From Pseudoalteromonas sp. MMG010 (GTDB lineage Bacteria > Pseudomonadota > Gammaproteobacteria > Enterobacterales > Alteromonadaceae): a stretch of DNA of 64,000 bases. The notes beneath the pieces were generated by a model, which was not told where the DNA came from, made no database searches, and saw only the letters and a program-made list of their open reading frames with translations. Below are positions 1 through 8,214 of this stretch, in pieces. The translations under genes and the position numbers were made by a program. Numbering within the stretch: position 1 is the stretch's first letter; the number at the start of each line of letters is the position of its first letter. The DNA lies in NCBI RefSeq assembly GCF_018100905.1, contig NZ_JAGJEG010000012.1, forward strand, positions 44,971 to 108,970. Reading direction: 5' to 3'.

Positions 1-23
1 ATAGTTGCGGGTTTTTTATATTT

Positions 24-476
24 TTAATCTTTAAATTGTTTGTGACAATCTTTACAGCCTTTAGCCCATGCACCAAATGCTTTTCCAATTTTAGCTTTTT
101 CGCCAGTTTGCGCAGCAAGTGCTAATTTATCGGCGTTTTCAGCAAATGCAGCGGCTTTTTTTACAAATGCTTCATTTTCGCTCCAAATAGCAGCAAGGGC
201 TGAAGTATCGCCTTTATCAGTGCCAGCATAAAATGCTTCCCATGGCATTTTAGATAATGCAGCGGCATTATTTGCACGCATTTTAAATTGTTCTGCATCA
301 AAAGGTACTTTGCCTTTTAGCATGGCACCCATATCACCAATTTGTACCGAAATCATAGAAAATGCAGCTTGGCGGTACTTAATCGCATCGCTTGGTTCTT
401 TAAATGCGGTGTTTGCAGATACGCTAAGTGCGCATGTAGATAGTAAAATACCCGTAATAAGTTGTTTTATTTTCAT
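24..476 (-). CDS. Class II (cytochrome c'-type) periplasmic cytochrome c
   Basis: Likely a periplasmic c-type cytochrome of the cytochrome c' family, carrying one covalently bound haem. The 150-residue protein opens with a typical signal peptide (MKIKQ followed by a hydrophobic stretch and a Ser-Ala-Asn cleavage region near residue 22). It ends with the haem-binding motif CKDCH at residues 141-145. A C-terminal CxxCH in a four-helix protein of about 130 mature residues is the hallmark of class II cytochromes. An in-frame start 36 bases upstream would add MVESRIIYRIIN before the signal peptide; I prefer the ATG at 476 because it gives a normal signal sequence. The role is inferred: electron carrier or NO/stress-related haem protein. 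No partner cytochrome b gene is visible next to it. Confidence 0.85.
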   Translation of the reverse strand: MKIKQLITGILLSTCALSVSANTAFKEPSDAIKYRQAAFSMISVQIGDMGAMLKGKVPFDAEQFKMRANNAAALSKMPWEAFYAGTDKGDTSALAAIWSENEAFVKKAAAFAENADKLALAAQTGEKAKIGKAFGAWAKGCKDCHKQFKD

Positions 477-569
477 GTTTATTATCCTGTAAATGATTCT
501 CGACTCTACCATTTGTATATGAGGGAGTGCTTTAATTCAAGAAAAAGTCGTTCAATCAACAAATATCTA

Positions 570-1040
570 TTATTCACTGGTATCTATATCGGCAAATATC
601 ATGCCTCGGCGCATACTTCGGGTTGCTAAAAACACTTCGCCTAATAATGATAAAAATGAGCAAATAAGTAAGGCCATTGCAATCACAAAGCAACTACCAA
701 TGGTGATCCCTAAATTAACAGATTGTATATGTGATAAAAAAAGCAGCATAACAACAGCTGAGACTAAAAGTGCACTTAATACGCTCATACTAAAGGCGAT
801 ATGAATACACCGCGAACGCTTTAATAACGCGCGTAATTCGGTGGTGAGCGAGTGGTTAAATTCTTCATCTAGGCTTACTTTTAATTTGCGCTCAAGCTGG
901 CGGGCTCTATCGGTAATACGTGCCAAGCGATTTGAAAGAACACCGAGTGTTGCAGCAATACCTGTAATTAAAAAAACCGGTGCAACGGCGGTTTGTATTA
1001 CTTTTGCCATGGTTAAAATGTTGATGACTTCGTTATTCAT
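570..1040 (-). CDS. DUF2721 family membrane protein
   Basis: A 156-residue inner-membrane protein matching the DUF2721 family, whose function is unknown. A first hydrophobic segment (about residues 14-35) is followed by a conserved charged stretch (SNRLARITDRARQLE, a family signature) and two further membrane segments near residues 80-105 and 110-135. The start at 1040 is preceded by AGAGGG at good spacing, so the upstream in-frame start at 1058 is unlikely. It is separate from its neighbours and divergent from the oligopeptidase gene. No function can be assigned beyond the membrane location. Confidence 0.75.
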   Translation of the reverse strand: MNNEVINILTMAKVIQTAVAPVFLITGIAATLGVLSNRLARITDRARQLERKLKVSLDEEFNHSLTTELRALLKRSRCIHIAFSMSVLSALLVSAVVMLLFLSHIQSVNLGITIGSCFVIAMALLICSFLSLLGEVFLATRSMRRGMIFADIDTSE

Positions 1041-1224
1041 TTTCCCTCTTACAATCAAATATAAAATTGGTACATAAAATTATAGATTATCTGAGATTGA
1101 CGTGTGATGAAAACGATAAAAATTAATTTTTACATAGCTTCACAAATATCATTACGAAAGCACATTCTTTTAGGTATATTAAATTTAAAATCACACGATA
1201 ATAATATAATAAGGATTTGACCTG

Positions 1225-3426
1225 ATGAAGCACGCCTCTTTTACTCTTACTGCTTTAACTATTGCGGTGTTAGCGGGTTGTAGCGAAGCCCCTACAGAGA
1301 CTAAAAACACCCAAATAAACACTCAAACAGATACTGAAAAAACGACGATGCAAGCACAAAAAATAGTAGACGCAGTTGCGCCAATAGCAAAAAAAGTACC
1401 TCATGAAATGACTATCCATGGCGATACCCGAGTGGATAACTATTACTGGATGCGAGACGACGAGCGCAAAGCTGCTGATGTTATTAACTACCTTGAGGCC
1501 GAAAATACCTATACCGATGCCATGCTTGCGCATACCGAAACGTTCCAAAGTGAGTTGTTTGAAGAATTAAAAGGGCGTATTCAAAAAGACGATGATTCGG
1601 TACCTATTAAAAGAGGTGACTATTTTTATTCATCGCAAACACGTGGTGATAACGAATACCCGGTATATGTAAGAAGTAGTGATTTTAAAGGCAGTGATCT
1701 AACTGTGATTTTAGATGTAAATGAACTTGCTAAAAGCCATGATTATTACGCTGTGAGTCGTTTATCAGTAAGCACTAATGGCAATTTAATGGCCTATGGT
1801 GAAGATACTGTAAGCCGTCGTATTTACACGATAAAAGTAAAAGATTTAACGTCAGGTAAGTTACTAGAAGAAACCCTTGAGGGGACAAATGGCGGGGTTG
1901 TTTGGGCAAACGATAATAAAACTTTTTATTACATTAAAAAAGATTTACAAACCCTGCTGGGCTATCAAGTTTATCGCCATACGTTAGGCACGCCTCAAAG
2001 TGATGATGAGCTTATTTACGAGGAAACGGATAGCAGCTATTACATGGGCTTGAGTAAAAGCAAAGATGGCTCTGAGATTTATATTTGGCATAGCAGCACT
2101 GCGGCTTCGGGCATGTCGGTATTAAGTGCAGATGATGCTAAAGCGATGCCTAAGCGTTTTATTGAACGTGAAGCCGATCTTGAATACAGCATCTCTAAAC
2201 TGGGTAATACTTATTATATTGTCACTAACTTAAATGCGGTTAACTTTCAGCTGATGAAAGTGGAGGCAGATAAAGCGCACGATAAAGCTAATTGGCAGAG
2301 TGTTATTGCTCCACGTGATGATGTGAAGCTTGAAGATATTGATTTATTTAACGATTATTTAGTTTATCAAGAGCGTGAAATGGGGCAGTCACGCCTAGTT
2401 GTACGCCATTTAACAACCGGCGAAGAGCAAGTATTAGGCTTTAACGATAGTGCATATACGATTGCAAGTTACGGTAATAACGACATAAATGCTGATACGC
2501 TACGCGTTTATTATAGCAGCATGACGACACCGTCGACCTCTTACGATATTGAGCTAAAAACCGGTAAAAAAGAGCAGCTTAAACAGCAGGTTGTTTTAGG
2601 TGACTTTAACGCGGATAACTATGCCTCTGAGCGTATTTTTATCAGTGCTCGTGATGGTGTTAAAGTACCTGTTAGCTTGGTATACCGTAAAGATTCGTTT
2701 AAAAAAGACGGCACTAATGCGTTATTGCAATATGGTTATGGCTCATATGGGGCAACCATCGATCCTACTTTTTCGAGTGCTCGACTGAGCTTATTAGACC
2801 GAGGCTTTGTATTTGCTATTGCACATATACGTGGTTCACAAATGCTAGGTCGTCCATGGTATGAAGACGGTAAATTATTTAATAAAAAGAATACCTTTAA
2901 TGACTTTGTTGATGTGACTAAATCGCTGGTTGAGCAAGGCTATGGTGCAAAAGACGAAATATTCGCTTTAGGCGGCAGCGCGGGAGGGTTATTAATGGGG
3001 GCGGTTGCAAACCAAGCGCCCGAATTATACAAAGGAATGGTTGCTGCTGTGCCATTTGTTGATGTCGTGACGACGATGCTTGATGCGAGTATTCCGCTGA
3101 CTACAAACGAGTATGGTGAGTGGGGTAACCCAAATGAGAAAGGCTATTATGATTATATGCTGTCGTACTCACCTTATGATCAAGTGTCGAAGCAAGCATA
3201 CCCAAATATGTTAGTGACAACCGGTTTACATGACTCGCAAGTACAGTATTTTGAGCCTGCTAAATGGGTTGCTAAGCTGCGTGATTATAAAACCGATAAC
3301 AATAAGTTATTGTTTAAAATAGATATGGAAGCAGGGCATGGAGGGGCATCGGGTCGCTTTAAGCGATTAGAAGATACCGCACTTAATTATGCCTTTATGC
3401 TTGATTTAGCCGGTATTAAAAAATAA
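1225..3426 (+). CDS. ptrB: Oligopeptidase B-like S9A serine peptidase, lipoprotein form
   Basis: A prolyl-oligopeptidase-family (S9A) enzyme of 733 residues, closest in layout to oligopeptidase B, which cuts short peptides after Arg/Lys. The N-terminus carries a lipoprotein signal with lipobox LAGC at about residues 16-19, so it is probably anchored to a membrane facing the periplasm; E. coli oligopeptidase B is cytoplasmic. A seven-bladed propeller (about 60-470) precedes the alpha/beta-hydrolase domain. Catalytic residues by motif are Ser585 (GGSAGG), Asp670 (GLHDSQV) and His705 (AGHGG). AAGGA at 1211-1215 serves the ATG. A perfect convergent terminator follows directly. The exact cleavage preference is inferred from the family. 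Confidence 0.9.
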   Translation: MKHASFTLTALTIAVLAGCSEAPTETKNTQINTQTDTEKTTMQAQKIVDAVAPIAKKVPHEMTIHGDTRVDNYYWMRDDERKAADVINYLEAENTYTDAMLAHTETFQSELFEELKGRIQKDDDSVPIKRGDYFYSSQTRGDNEYPVYVRSSDFKGSDLTVILDVNELAKSHDYYAVSRLSVSTNGNLMAYGEDTVSRRIYTIKVKDLTSGKLLEETLEGTNGGVVWANDNKTFYYIKKDLQTLLGYQVYRHTLGTPQSDDELIYEETDSSYYMGLSKSKDGSEIYIWHSSTAASGMSVLSADDAKAMPKRFIEREADLEYSISKLGNTYYIVTNLNAVNFQLMKVEADKAHDKANWQSVIAPRDDVKLEDIDLFNDYLVYQEREMGQSRLVVRHLTTGEEQVLGFNDSAYTIASYGNNDINADTLRVYYSSMTTPSTSYDIELKTGKKEQLKQQVVLGDFNADNYASERIFISARDGVKVPVSLVYRKDSFKKDGTNALLQYGYGSYGATIDPTFSSARLSLLDRGFVFAIAHIRGSQMLGRPWYEDGKLFNKKNTFNDFVDVTKSLVEQGYGAKDEIFALGGSAGGLLMGAVANQAPELYKGMVAAVPFVDVVTTMLDASIPLTTNEYGEWGNPNEKGYYDYMLSYSPYDQVSKQAYPNMLVTTGLHDSQVQYFEPAKWVAKLRDYKTDNNKLLFKIDMEAGHGGASGRFKRLEDTALNYAFMLDLAGIKK

Positions 3427-3448
3427 CGACTAAATAGTTAAACATGGC

Positions 3449-3477
3449 AAAGGTGCTTTACGAAAGCACCTTTTTTT
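3449..3477. terminator. Bidirectional intrinsic terminator
   Basis: A perfect 11-bp stem (3449-3459 with 3463-3473) closes a 3-base ACG loop and is flanked by A and T runs, so it can end transcription from both the peptidase gene and the convergent sensor-kinase gene. The kinase stop codon lies inside the hairpin. Confidence 0.9.
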
Positions 3478-4945
3478 GTGGCAAGTTAAAGGTAAATAAA
3501 GTGCCTTTGCCGAGTGTACTTTTCACTTGGATTTCACTATCCATTAATTGCAGTAAACCTTTACAAATGGCAAGCCCTAATCCACCTTGCTGGCGTCCTT
3601 CATTGTTTGAGTTAGAAGCTTGATAGTGTGGGTTAAAAATAGCGTGTAACTCGTCTTCTTTGATACCGATACCGGTATCGGCAACATTAACAAATAGTTG
3701 TTGTTCGTCGTTTTTATGCACTTGCACAGCGATACTACCGCCTTTGGGAGTGTGGCGAATTGCATTATCGATTAAGTTACTCAGTACGCGTTCGAGTTTT
3801 GCTATATCAGCAAATACAGGAAAATCACAAATTGCTGGCTCTACCGATAAATTAATTCCTTTGTTTTCTGCGGTAATACTAAATTTGGCAATACAGTCAT
3901 AAATTAATTCGCCTAAGTTAAAGGTTTCTTTATGAATATTAATATCGCCGTTTTCTAAATGAGCTAATTCAAAAATTTGTTCAATAAGTTGTTTTAATTG
4001 CTCGCAGTTATTTAATGATACGTGTAAATACTCTTGCTGCTCTGTAGGGCTTAGTTGGTTGAGCGATTGGCTCATCACTTCTAAAAATCCTTGCAATGAT
4101 GCAAGTGGGGTGCGTAAATCATGAGATAAATGAGTAAGTAGCTCTTTGCGTTGTTTGTCACTTTGCTCTAACGCTTTAAATTGCTCATTAATACGCGTAA
4201 GCATGGCTTGAATACTGCGTTCTAAGGTATGTACTTCGTTGTTTTTTTGATGTGAAAACTGACTTAACTGGGTGTCGGTTAAGGTGTAATCTTTGGCTTC
4301 TATTTCGCTTACTTTATTGGCTAAACGTTGTAATGGGTTGGTAAAAAAGCGCAATAAAATCAGCATGGCTATCATTAAAAATAATAACGCTGAACCGAGC
4401 CATAAAGCAGTAAGCCAAAGTTGGTCGTTACTTTTTATATTATTTAAAGAGGTATCGTATGCTTCGCCACCAATAATAACGTACAAATACCCTTGTAGCT
4501 GATTGTGATTAAACACCGGGGCTGCAGAAAATATTTTTGTCTCGTTGGTGTTTCGAGGGTTATCACCATACACGGGAGCGCTGCTCGCTCCATTAATTAA
4601 TTTTTTTACAGGCTCTAAATTAATATGACTGCGCTTTACTTTCCCAGGCTCTGCTGAGTATGTAAGGATTTGTCCGTGAGTATCCACAAAATAAAATTCA
4701 AACGCTGGGCCTAAAATCATTAAGGTATGAAATAGGTTTTCTAGCGCATTGTAATCATATACCCCTTCTTTTATTAAAGGGTTATCTTGTACTAAATGTT
4801 CAGCTAATGATAAATGTAAGTTTTGCTCGGCATGATGTTTTGAGGTGAGCTCTAATTGCTTGCTCCAGTTATAAACAATAACGCATATAAAGCAAAATAT
4901 AATAACAATAGAAAGTGATAGTTTTTGATACAAAGAAAACTTCAT
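3458..4945 (-). CDS. Two-component sensor histidine kinase
   Basis: A 495-residue membrane histidine kinase that autophosphorylates and passes phosphate to the response regulator encoded just upstream. A membrane helix at about residues 9-28 and a second at 175-200 bracket a periplasmic sensor of roughly 145 residues. HAMP follows (about 200-255). The HisKA domain holds the phospho-acceptor His275 in the motif LSHDLRTP. The ATPase domain shows the N box (NLIDNAIRHTP), DTGIGI and GLGLAI. Its ATG lies 10 bases after the regulator gene, so the two are co-transcribed. The signal sensed is unknown; the tandem spondin genes upstream in the same direction are the obvious candidate output. Confidence 0.9.
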   Translation of the reverse strand: MKFSLYQKLSLSIVIIFCFICVIVYNWSKQLELTSKHHAEQNLHLSLAEHLVQDNPLIKEGVYDYNALENLFHTLMILGPAFEFYFVDTHGQILTYSAEPGKVKRSHINLEPVKKLINGASSAPVYGDNPRNTNETKIFSAAPVFNHNQLQGYLYVIIGGEAYDTSLNNIKSNDQLWLTALWLGSALLFLMIAMLILLRFFTNPLQRLANKVSEIEAKDYTLTDTQLSQFSHQKNNEVHTLERSIQAMLTRINEQFKALEQSDKQRKELLTHLSHDLRTPLASLQGFLEVMSQSLNQLSPTEQQEYLHVSLNNCEQLKQLIEQIFELAHLENGDINIHKETFNLGELIYDCIAKFSITAENKGINLSVEPAICDFPVFADIAKLERVLSNLIDNAIRHTPKGGSIAVQVHKNDEQQLFVNVADTGIGIKEDELHAIFNPHYQASNSNNEGRQQGGLGLAICKGLLQLMDSEIQVKSTLGKGTLFTFNLPQKKVLS

Positions 4946-4955
4946 TATTAAAGCC

Positions 4956-5684
4956 TTAGCTTGTTAATTGACTTGGATTTAGCTTGTAGCCCACGCCCCA
5001 GACTGTTTCAATACAAGGGCCTTGGTGATGAAGCTCTAACTTGGCGCGTAAGCGATTTATATGTGAGTTTACAGTGTGTTCATAACCACTGTGTTGGTAT
5101 CCCCAAACTTTATCGAGTAACTGTTGGCGGCTAAACACATGGTTTGGATGGCGTGCAAAATAAACTAACAAGTCGAATTCGGTGGCGGTTAAATTAAGTG
5201 CTTGTTTATCTAAGTAAACTTGATGGGAACTAAACGCGATATGTAATAAGCCAATATCAAGAGTTTGCTCGTTGTCTGTGGTGACGCTTTCGGGATTTTG
5301 GGCGCTAAGTAATAGTGCACGATGCCTTAATTGTGTTTTTACTCTTGCTTGTAATTCTCTGGCAAAAAAAGGCTTACAAATATAATCATCTGCTCCCATT
5401 TCTAAACCAATGACACGGTCCATGTCACTGCTTAATGCGGTGAGTAAAATGACCGAAATAGCCGGGTAATGTTCTTTTATTTTACGACATAAACTCAGTC
5501 CATCCATTTGTGGTAGATTTATATCGAGTAAAATTAAGCCATAAGGCTGTTTGGCGATTCTTTTTAGTGCAAGTTCGGCACTCACAACATGGTCAACATG
5601 TAAATTAAGTGCTGATAATTGTGTTGTTATTAGTTGACCTATTTCTCTGTCGTCTTCGACTACCAGAATTTTTTCGTGACGCAT
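4956..5684 (-). CDS. OmpR/PhoB-family response regulator
   Basis: A 242-residue DNA-binding response regulator and partner of the downstream kinase. The receiver domain (1-120) has the acidic pair after VVEDD, phospho-acceptor Asp54 (LLDINLPQMDG), the conserved Thr of LLTA and Lys of CKPF. The C-terminal winged helix (about 145-238) shows the usual LTATEFDLL and VNSHINRLRAKL segments. GAGG precedes the ATG by a normal distance, and eight Ts on the coding strand, the tail of an intercistronic hairpin, lie just before that site. Regulators of this class bind tandem repeats spaced 10-11 bp. Such repeats occur at 7251-7283, ahead of the spondin genes, suggesting it controls its own cluster (inference). 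Confidence 0.9.
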   Translation of the reverse strand: MRHEKILVVEDDREIGQLITTQLSALNLHVDHVVSAELALKRIAKQPYGLILLDINLPQMDGLSLCRKIKEHYPAISVILLTALSSDMDRVIGLEMGADDYICKPFFARELQARVKTQLRHRALLLSAQNPESVTTDNEQTLDIGLLHIAFSSHQVYLDKQALNLTATEFDLLVYFARHPNHVFSRQQLLDKVWGYQHSGYEHTVNSHINRLRAKLELHHQGPCIETVWGVGYKLNPSQLTS

Positions 5685-5696
5685 GTATTACCTCGT

Positions 5697-5732
5697 AAAA
5701 AAAAGGGGACATCCGTGTCTCTCCACTTCCCC
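5697..5732 (-). terminator. Intercistronic hairpin with T8 tail (attenuator or weak terminator)
   Basis: On the minus strand GGGGA...TCCCC arms around an inner GACA/TGTC pairing are followed by eight Ts (5697-5704). It lies between the second spondin gene and the regulator gene, immediately before the regulator's ribosome-binding site. It could end most spondin transcripts and let fewer reach the two-component genes. The stem is imperfect, so strength is uncertain. Confidence 0.55.
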
Positions 5733-5748
5733 ATTACAAGCTGGTATT

Positions 5749-6477
5749 TTACTGTGTACGCGTAACAACTATTTTAGACACTGGATTATCAAACTTTTGA
5801 TCTGCACCTAGTGCAGAGGTTACTAAACCATCTTGGTTTGACACAATGCCTGGATGCATCGTGATCACATCGTTAATATCGTCACGTAATTCGTTAAACC
5901 CTTCACCGCCTGCGGCAGGGCCCGGCACAGTTTCAGCTGTTTCTGTATTTGCTTCAGTACCTGCATCATAAGCAAATGTGGTGTTCGAAATTGACTCACC
6001 TACCGCTAATGAAGATACATCTACAGAACTAAGACCGGTAAAAGCATCATTTGTATTCCCAAGCATGGCTGCAAATGACAAATTAAGTGTTTCAAGTGCT
6101 TCTGTTGTAATAACAACGCTTGTTGTTTCGCCTGGTGTAATTGCACCTTCAGCTGATGCACTTGCTAATGCCGAGCTAAAAGCAAGGTATTCTTCGTTTG
6201 CACCACTTTCTGCTAGCATTTCTAAACCAACAGAGGCGCTAGTACCAAACATCCATGGCGCTTCGGTTTCAAAAGCAATAACCGATAACGGTGATAAAGG
6301 TTGGCCAGCCGTTAAATTACTAAATGTAATTGTAAACTCGCTCATTACTGGTGCTGGTTCAACAACGTCCACGACTTCAGGAACACTGTCGTTATTATCG
6401 TTGTCGCTACAAGCAGCAAGTGTGGCTGCCAGCATTAGTACCAGCGCGCTTTTCTTAAAATGATTAGTAGATGACAT
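5749..6477 (-). CDS. Spondin-domain secreted lipoprotein, second of a tandem pair
   Basis: A 242-residue exported protein with a lipoprotein-type signal (hydrophobic segment, then LAACSDND near residue 22) followed by an acidic linker and a spondin N-like domain. Family marks include TITFSNLTAGQPLSP, the long acidic Ala/Ser/Glu-rich middle, and a tail with DAGTEANTE and a histidine-proline motif (TMHPGI). The bacterial spondin family is known by sequence, but its function is unclear; in animals the domain mediates extracellular adhesion. Ten bases separate it from the upstream paralogue and a GGAG site serves its ATG. This copy looks lipid-anchored and the upstream one soluble. Confidence 0.8.
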   Translation of the reverse strand: MSSTNHFKKSALVLMLAATLAACSDNDNNDSVPEVVDVVEPAPVMSEFTITFSNLTAGQPLSPLSVIAFETEAPWMFGTSASVGLEMLAESGANEEYLAFSSALASASAEGAITPGETTSVVITTEALETLNLSFAAMLGNTNDAFTGLSSVDVSSLAVGESISNTTFAYDAGTEANTETAETVPGPAAGGEGFNELRDDINDVITMHPGIVSNQDGLVTSALGADQKFDNPVSKIVVTRTQ

Positions 6478-6487
6478 GGGAGCACTC

Positions 6488-7189
6488 CTACTTAACTGTA
6501 ACGGTTAATTTAGCAACTGGGTTTAACCATCTATGTACTGTATTGTCTAAATCACTGTTACCTGCTTCTAGCTCGTCATCACCTAAACTACCTGGGTGAA
6601 TATGAACCATTGTATTTGTATCGGCTATAATAACACCGCTACCGCCTGTACCTGCATCACCACCTGGTGCCGCTGGAATGCCCAGTACGCCTGGCGCGCC
6701 TGAACCTTCAACAACAAGCTCATTATTTGCTTCTGTACCTGCGTCATAACCATTTAAATATACTGTGTATGTACCGGCTTCTGTTGGTATTTTCCAACTA
6801 TCAAGACCTACAAAGCCATCGTTTGTTGGTAATAGCATTGCCGTTAGTGACAAGTATTCATTGCCATCGGTGGTCATTAATTCTGCAGAGGCAGATGTTG
6901 CTGGTGCTAGTAAGCCTGCAGCTGGGTTTTCAACTACATCACTATTTGACGCGGTTGCTTGTGTAACAAGCGCTGAAATATCACCGCCTTCAGCCATTGC
7001 TTGAAGTGCTGTTGATGCTTCTGTTGCTACTTCAAATAATTTATCTTCACTGTCATGTGCAGTGATTAAAACTGGGGTAAAGTACAAACCTTTTGTTAGG
7101 TTAGTAAACTCAACTTCTAGCTCTGCTGCAAGAGTTGATTGGCTTGCTACTGCAAGTAAAGTTGCCATTGTTAATGTTGAAGCTTTCAT
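6488..7189 (-). CDS. Spondin-domain secreted protein, first of a tandem pair
   Basis: A 233-residue exported protein with a Sec signal (MKAST... to SQSTLAAE, cleavage near residue 21) and one spondin N-like domain. It shares the layout of its downstream neighbour: EFTNLTKGLYFTPV at the start, a DAGTEANNE stretch, then HIHPGSLGDDELE and a final VAKLTVTVK strand. The two are clearly paralogous, but this copy lacks the lipobox. It is the first gene of the run spondin-spondin-regulator-kinase, with TCACA direct repeats 62-94 bases upstream. The function is not established; cell-surface or matrix protein is an inference from the domain name and export signal. Confidence 0.8.
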   Translation of the reverse strand: MKASTLTMATLLAVASQSTLAAELEVEFTNLTKGLYFTPVLITAHDSEDKLFEVATEASTALQAMAEGGDISALVTQATASNSDVVENPAAGLLAPATSASAELMTTDGNEYLSLTAMLLPTNDGFVGLDSWKIPTEAGTYTVYLNGYDAGTEANNELVVEGSGAPGVLGIPAAPGGDAGTGGSGVIIADTNTMVHIHPGSLGDDELEAGNSDLDNTVHRWLNPVAKLTVTVK

Positions 7190-7250
7190 TTTTTATTTCC
7201 TGTAATTGATGGTTCGAGTGTAAGTATCGAATAGCAACCTCAAGAAACTC

Positions 7251-7283
7251 TCACAAAGTTATCACATTTTTATCACAACTATT
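7251..7283 (-). promoter_or_regulatory. Three direct repeats with 11-bp period, candidate OmpR-family binding site
   Basis: TCACA occurs at 7251, 7262 and 7273, exactly 11 bases apart; read on the minus strand they are TGTGA boxes. Head-to-tail repeats at about one helical turn are the usual target of OmpR/PhoB-type regulators, and one is encoded in the same gene run. A further TGTGA on the plus strand at 7300-7304 adds an inverted element. That this regulator binds here is inference. Confidence 0.5.
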
Positions 7284-7419
7284 TTTACTGTGAATTGTTT
7301 GTGATATGACAAAGTAAAGTGCAAGTAAAACAAGCACTTTATGCACTAACTATATTCAGCTTAGATTTTTATATGGTATGGTATTTTGGCTTTGTATTTT
7401 ATTTTTTTAACAAGGGCTT

Positions 7420-7854
7420 ATGCTATACCTTACGCTTTTTTTAACCGCACTTGTGTCGGCTACTTTATTACCCAGCTCATCAGAAGTGTTAATGACAACC
7501 ATGATAACCCAAGGGCAAGTTAATTTATTTTGGCTTTGGTGTGTGGCTACGCTGGGCAACGTTTTAGGGAGTTGTATAAATTATTGGCTGGGTACGCAAG
7601 TTGTGCGGTTTCAAGATAAAAAATGGTTTCCGGTATCTGAACAAGCATTAACCAAGGCAAAACAAAACTTTGATAAATATGGTGTGTATAGTTTGTTGTT
7701 AGCGTGGGTGCCTATTATTGGCGATCCACTCACGGTGGTCGGCGGTATATTTAGGGTAAGGTTTGTAATATTTTTAGCGTTAGTCACGTTTAGCAAAGGC
7801 GCGCGCTATGTGGCGGTATTGGCCTTTGCTGTTGGGTTAGATCGGGTTATTTAA
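7420..7854 (+). CDS. yqaA: YqaA/DedA-like small membrane protein
   Basis: A 144-residue inner-membrane protein with several hydrophobic segments, resembling E. coli YqaA, a distant relative of the DedA/VTT family linked to lipid transport and membrane homeostasis. Visible family features are an N-terminal helix with SATLLPSSSEVL, a small helix containing GNVLGSCINYWLG, and the conserved patch AWVPIIGDPLTVVGGIFRV. The biochemical role is unproven. The last four bases of the gene overlap the end of the convergent folX gene, and no terminator lies between them. Confidence 0.75.
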   Translation: MLYLTLFLTALVSATLLPSSSEVLMTTMITQGQVNLFWLWCVATLGNVLGSCINYWLGTQVVRFQDKKWFPVSEQALTKAKQNFDKYGVYSLLLAWVPIIGDPLTVVGGIFRVRFVIFLALVTFSKGARYVAVLAFAVGLDRVI

Positions 7855-8210
7855 CTTTTAAGCCAATCTAATGTCAGTGAAACTGAGTCGGCAAAGCGCA
7901 AAGCATGAGGTTTATCAACCCGTGCTTTTGCATAATGTACGCTAGGATGCGAGTGGCAAATAGCAAGAATTTCAGCAACCAGTTTTTCGAGTAATAAAAA
8001 GTGACCTTGCTCAACTAAACGAATGACTTCTTTTGTGATCACTTTGTAATTTAAAGCTTGCTCTACTTCGTCGCTTGCACATGCTTGATCCCCAGGGTAG
8101 TGAATCTCTAAATTAATAATCACATCTTGTTTTTTTTCGCGTTCATCGGGGTTAAAGCCAATGAATGTTCGTAACCTTAAATTGGTTACATTAATTATTG
8201 CATTGGCCAT
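7851..8210 (-). CDS. folX: Dihydroneopterin triphosphate 2'-epimerase
   Basis: A 119-residue protein of the FolB/FolX fold that converts 7,8-dihydroneopterin triphosphate to the dihydromonapterin form. It matches FolX rather than the aldolase FolB: NLRLRTFIGFNPDE, the HYPGD segment, ALNYKVITKEVI, LLEKLVAEIL and the tail HALRFADSVSLTL line up with E. coli FolX from memory. The ATG is only 4 bases after folE, so it is the last gene of folM-folE-folX. The cluster implies tetrahydromonapterin synthesis; this compound serves as the phenylalanine hydroxylase cofactor in some proteobacteria. Confidence 0.88.
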   Translation of the reverse strand: MANAIINVTNLRLRTFIGFNPDEREKKQDVIINLEIHYPGDQACASDEVEQALNYKVITKEVIRLVEQGHFLLLEKLVAEILAICHSHPSVHYAKARVDKPHALRFADSVSLTLDWLKS

Positions 8211-8214
8211 TGCG

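Noticed and set aside
1..20. GC-rich then T-rich sequence at the window edge, like the right arm of a terminator
   Set aside because: The other arm would lie outside the window, so it cannot be judged.
6667..7004. Plus-strand frames of 79-99 codons opposite the spondin genes
   Set aside because: They are mirror frames of strongly coding minus-strand genes and have no ribosome site or recognisable domain.
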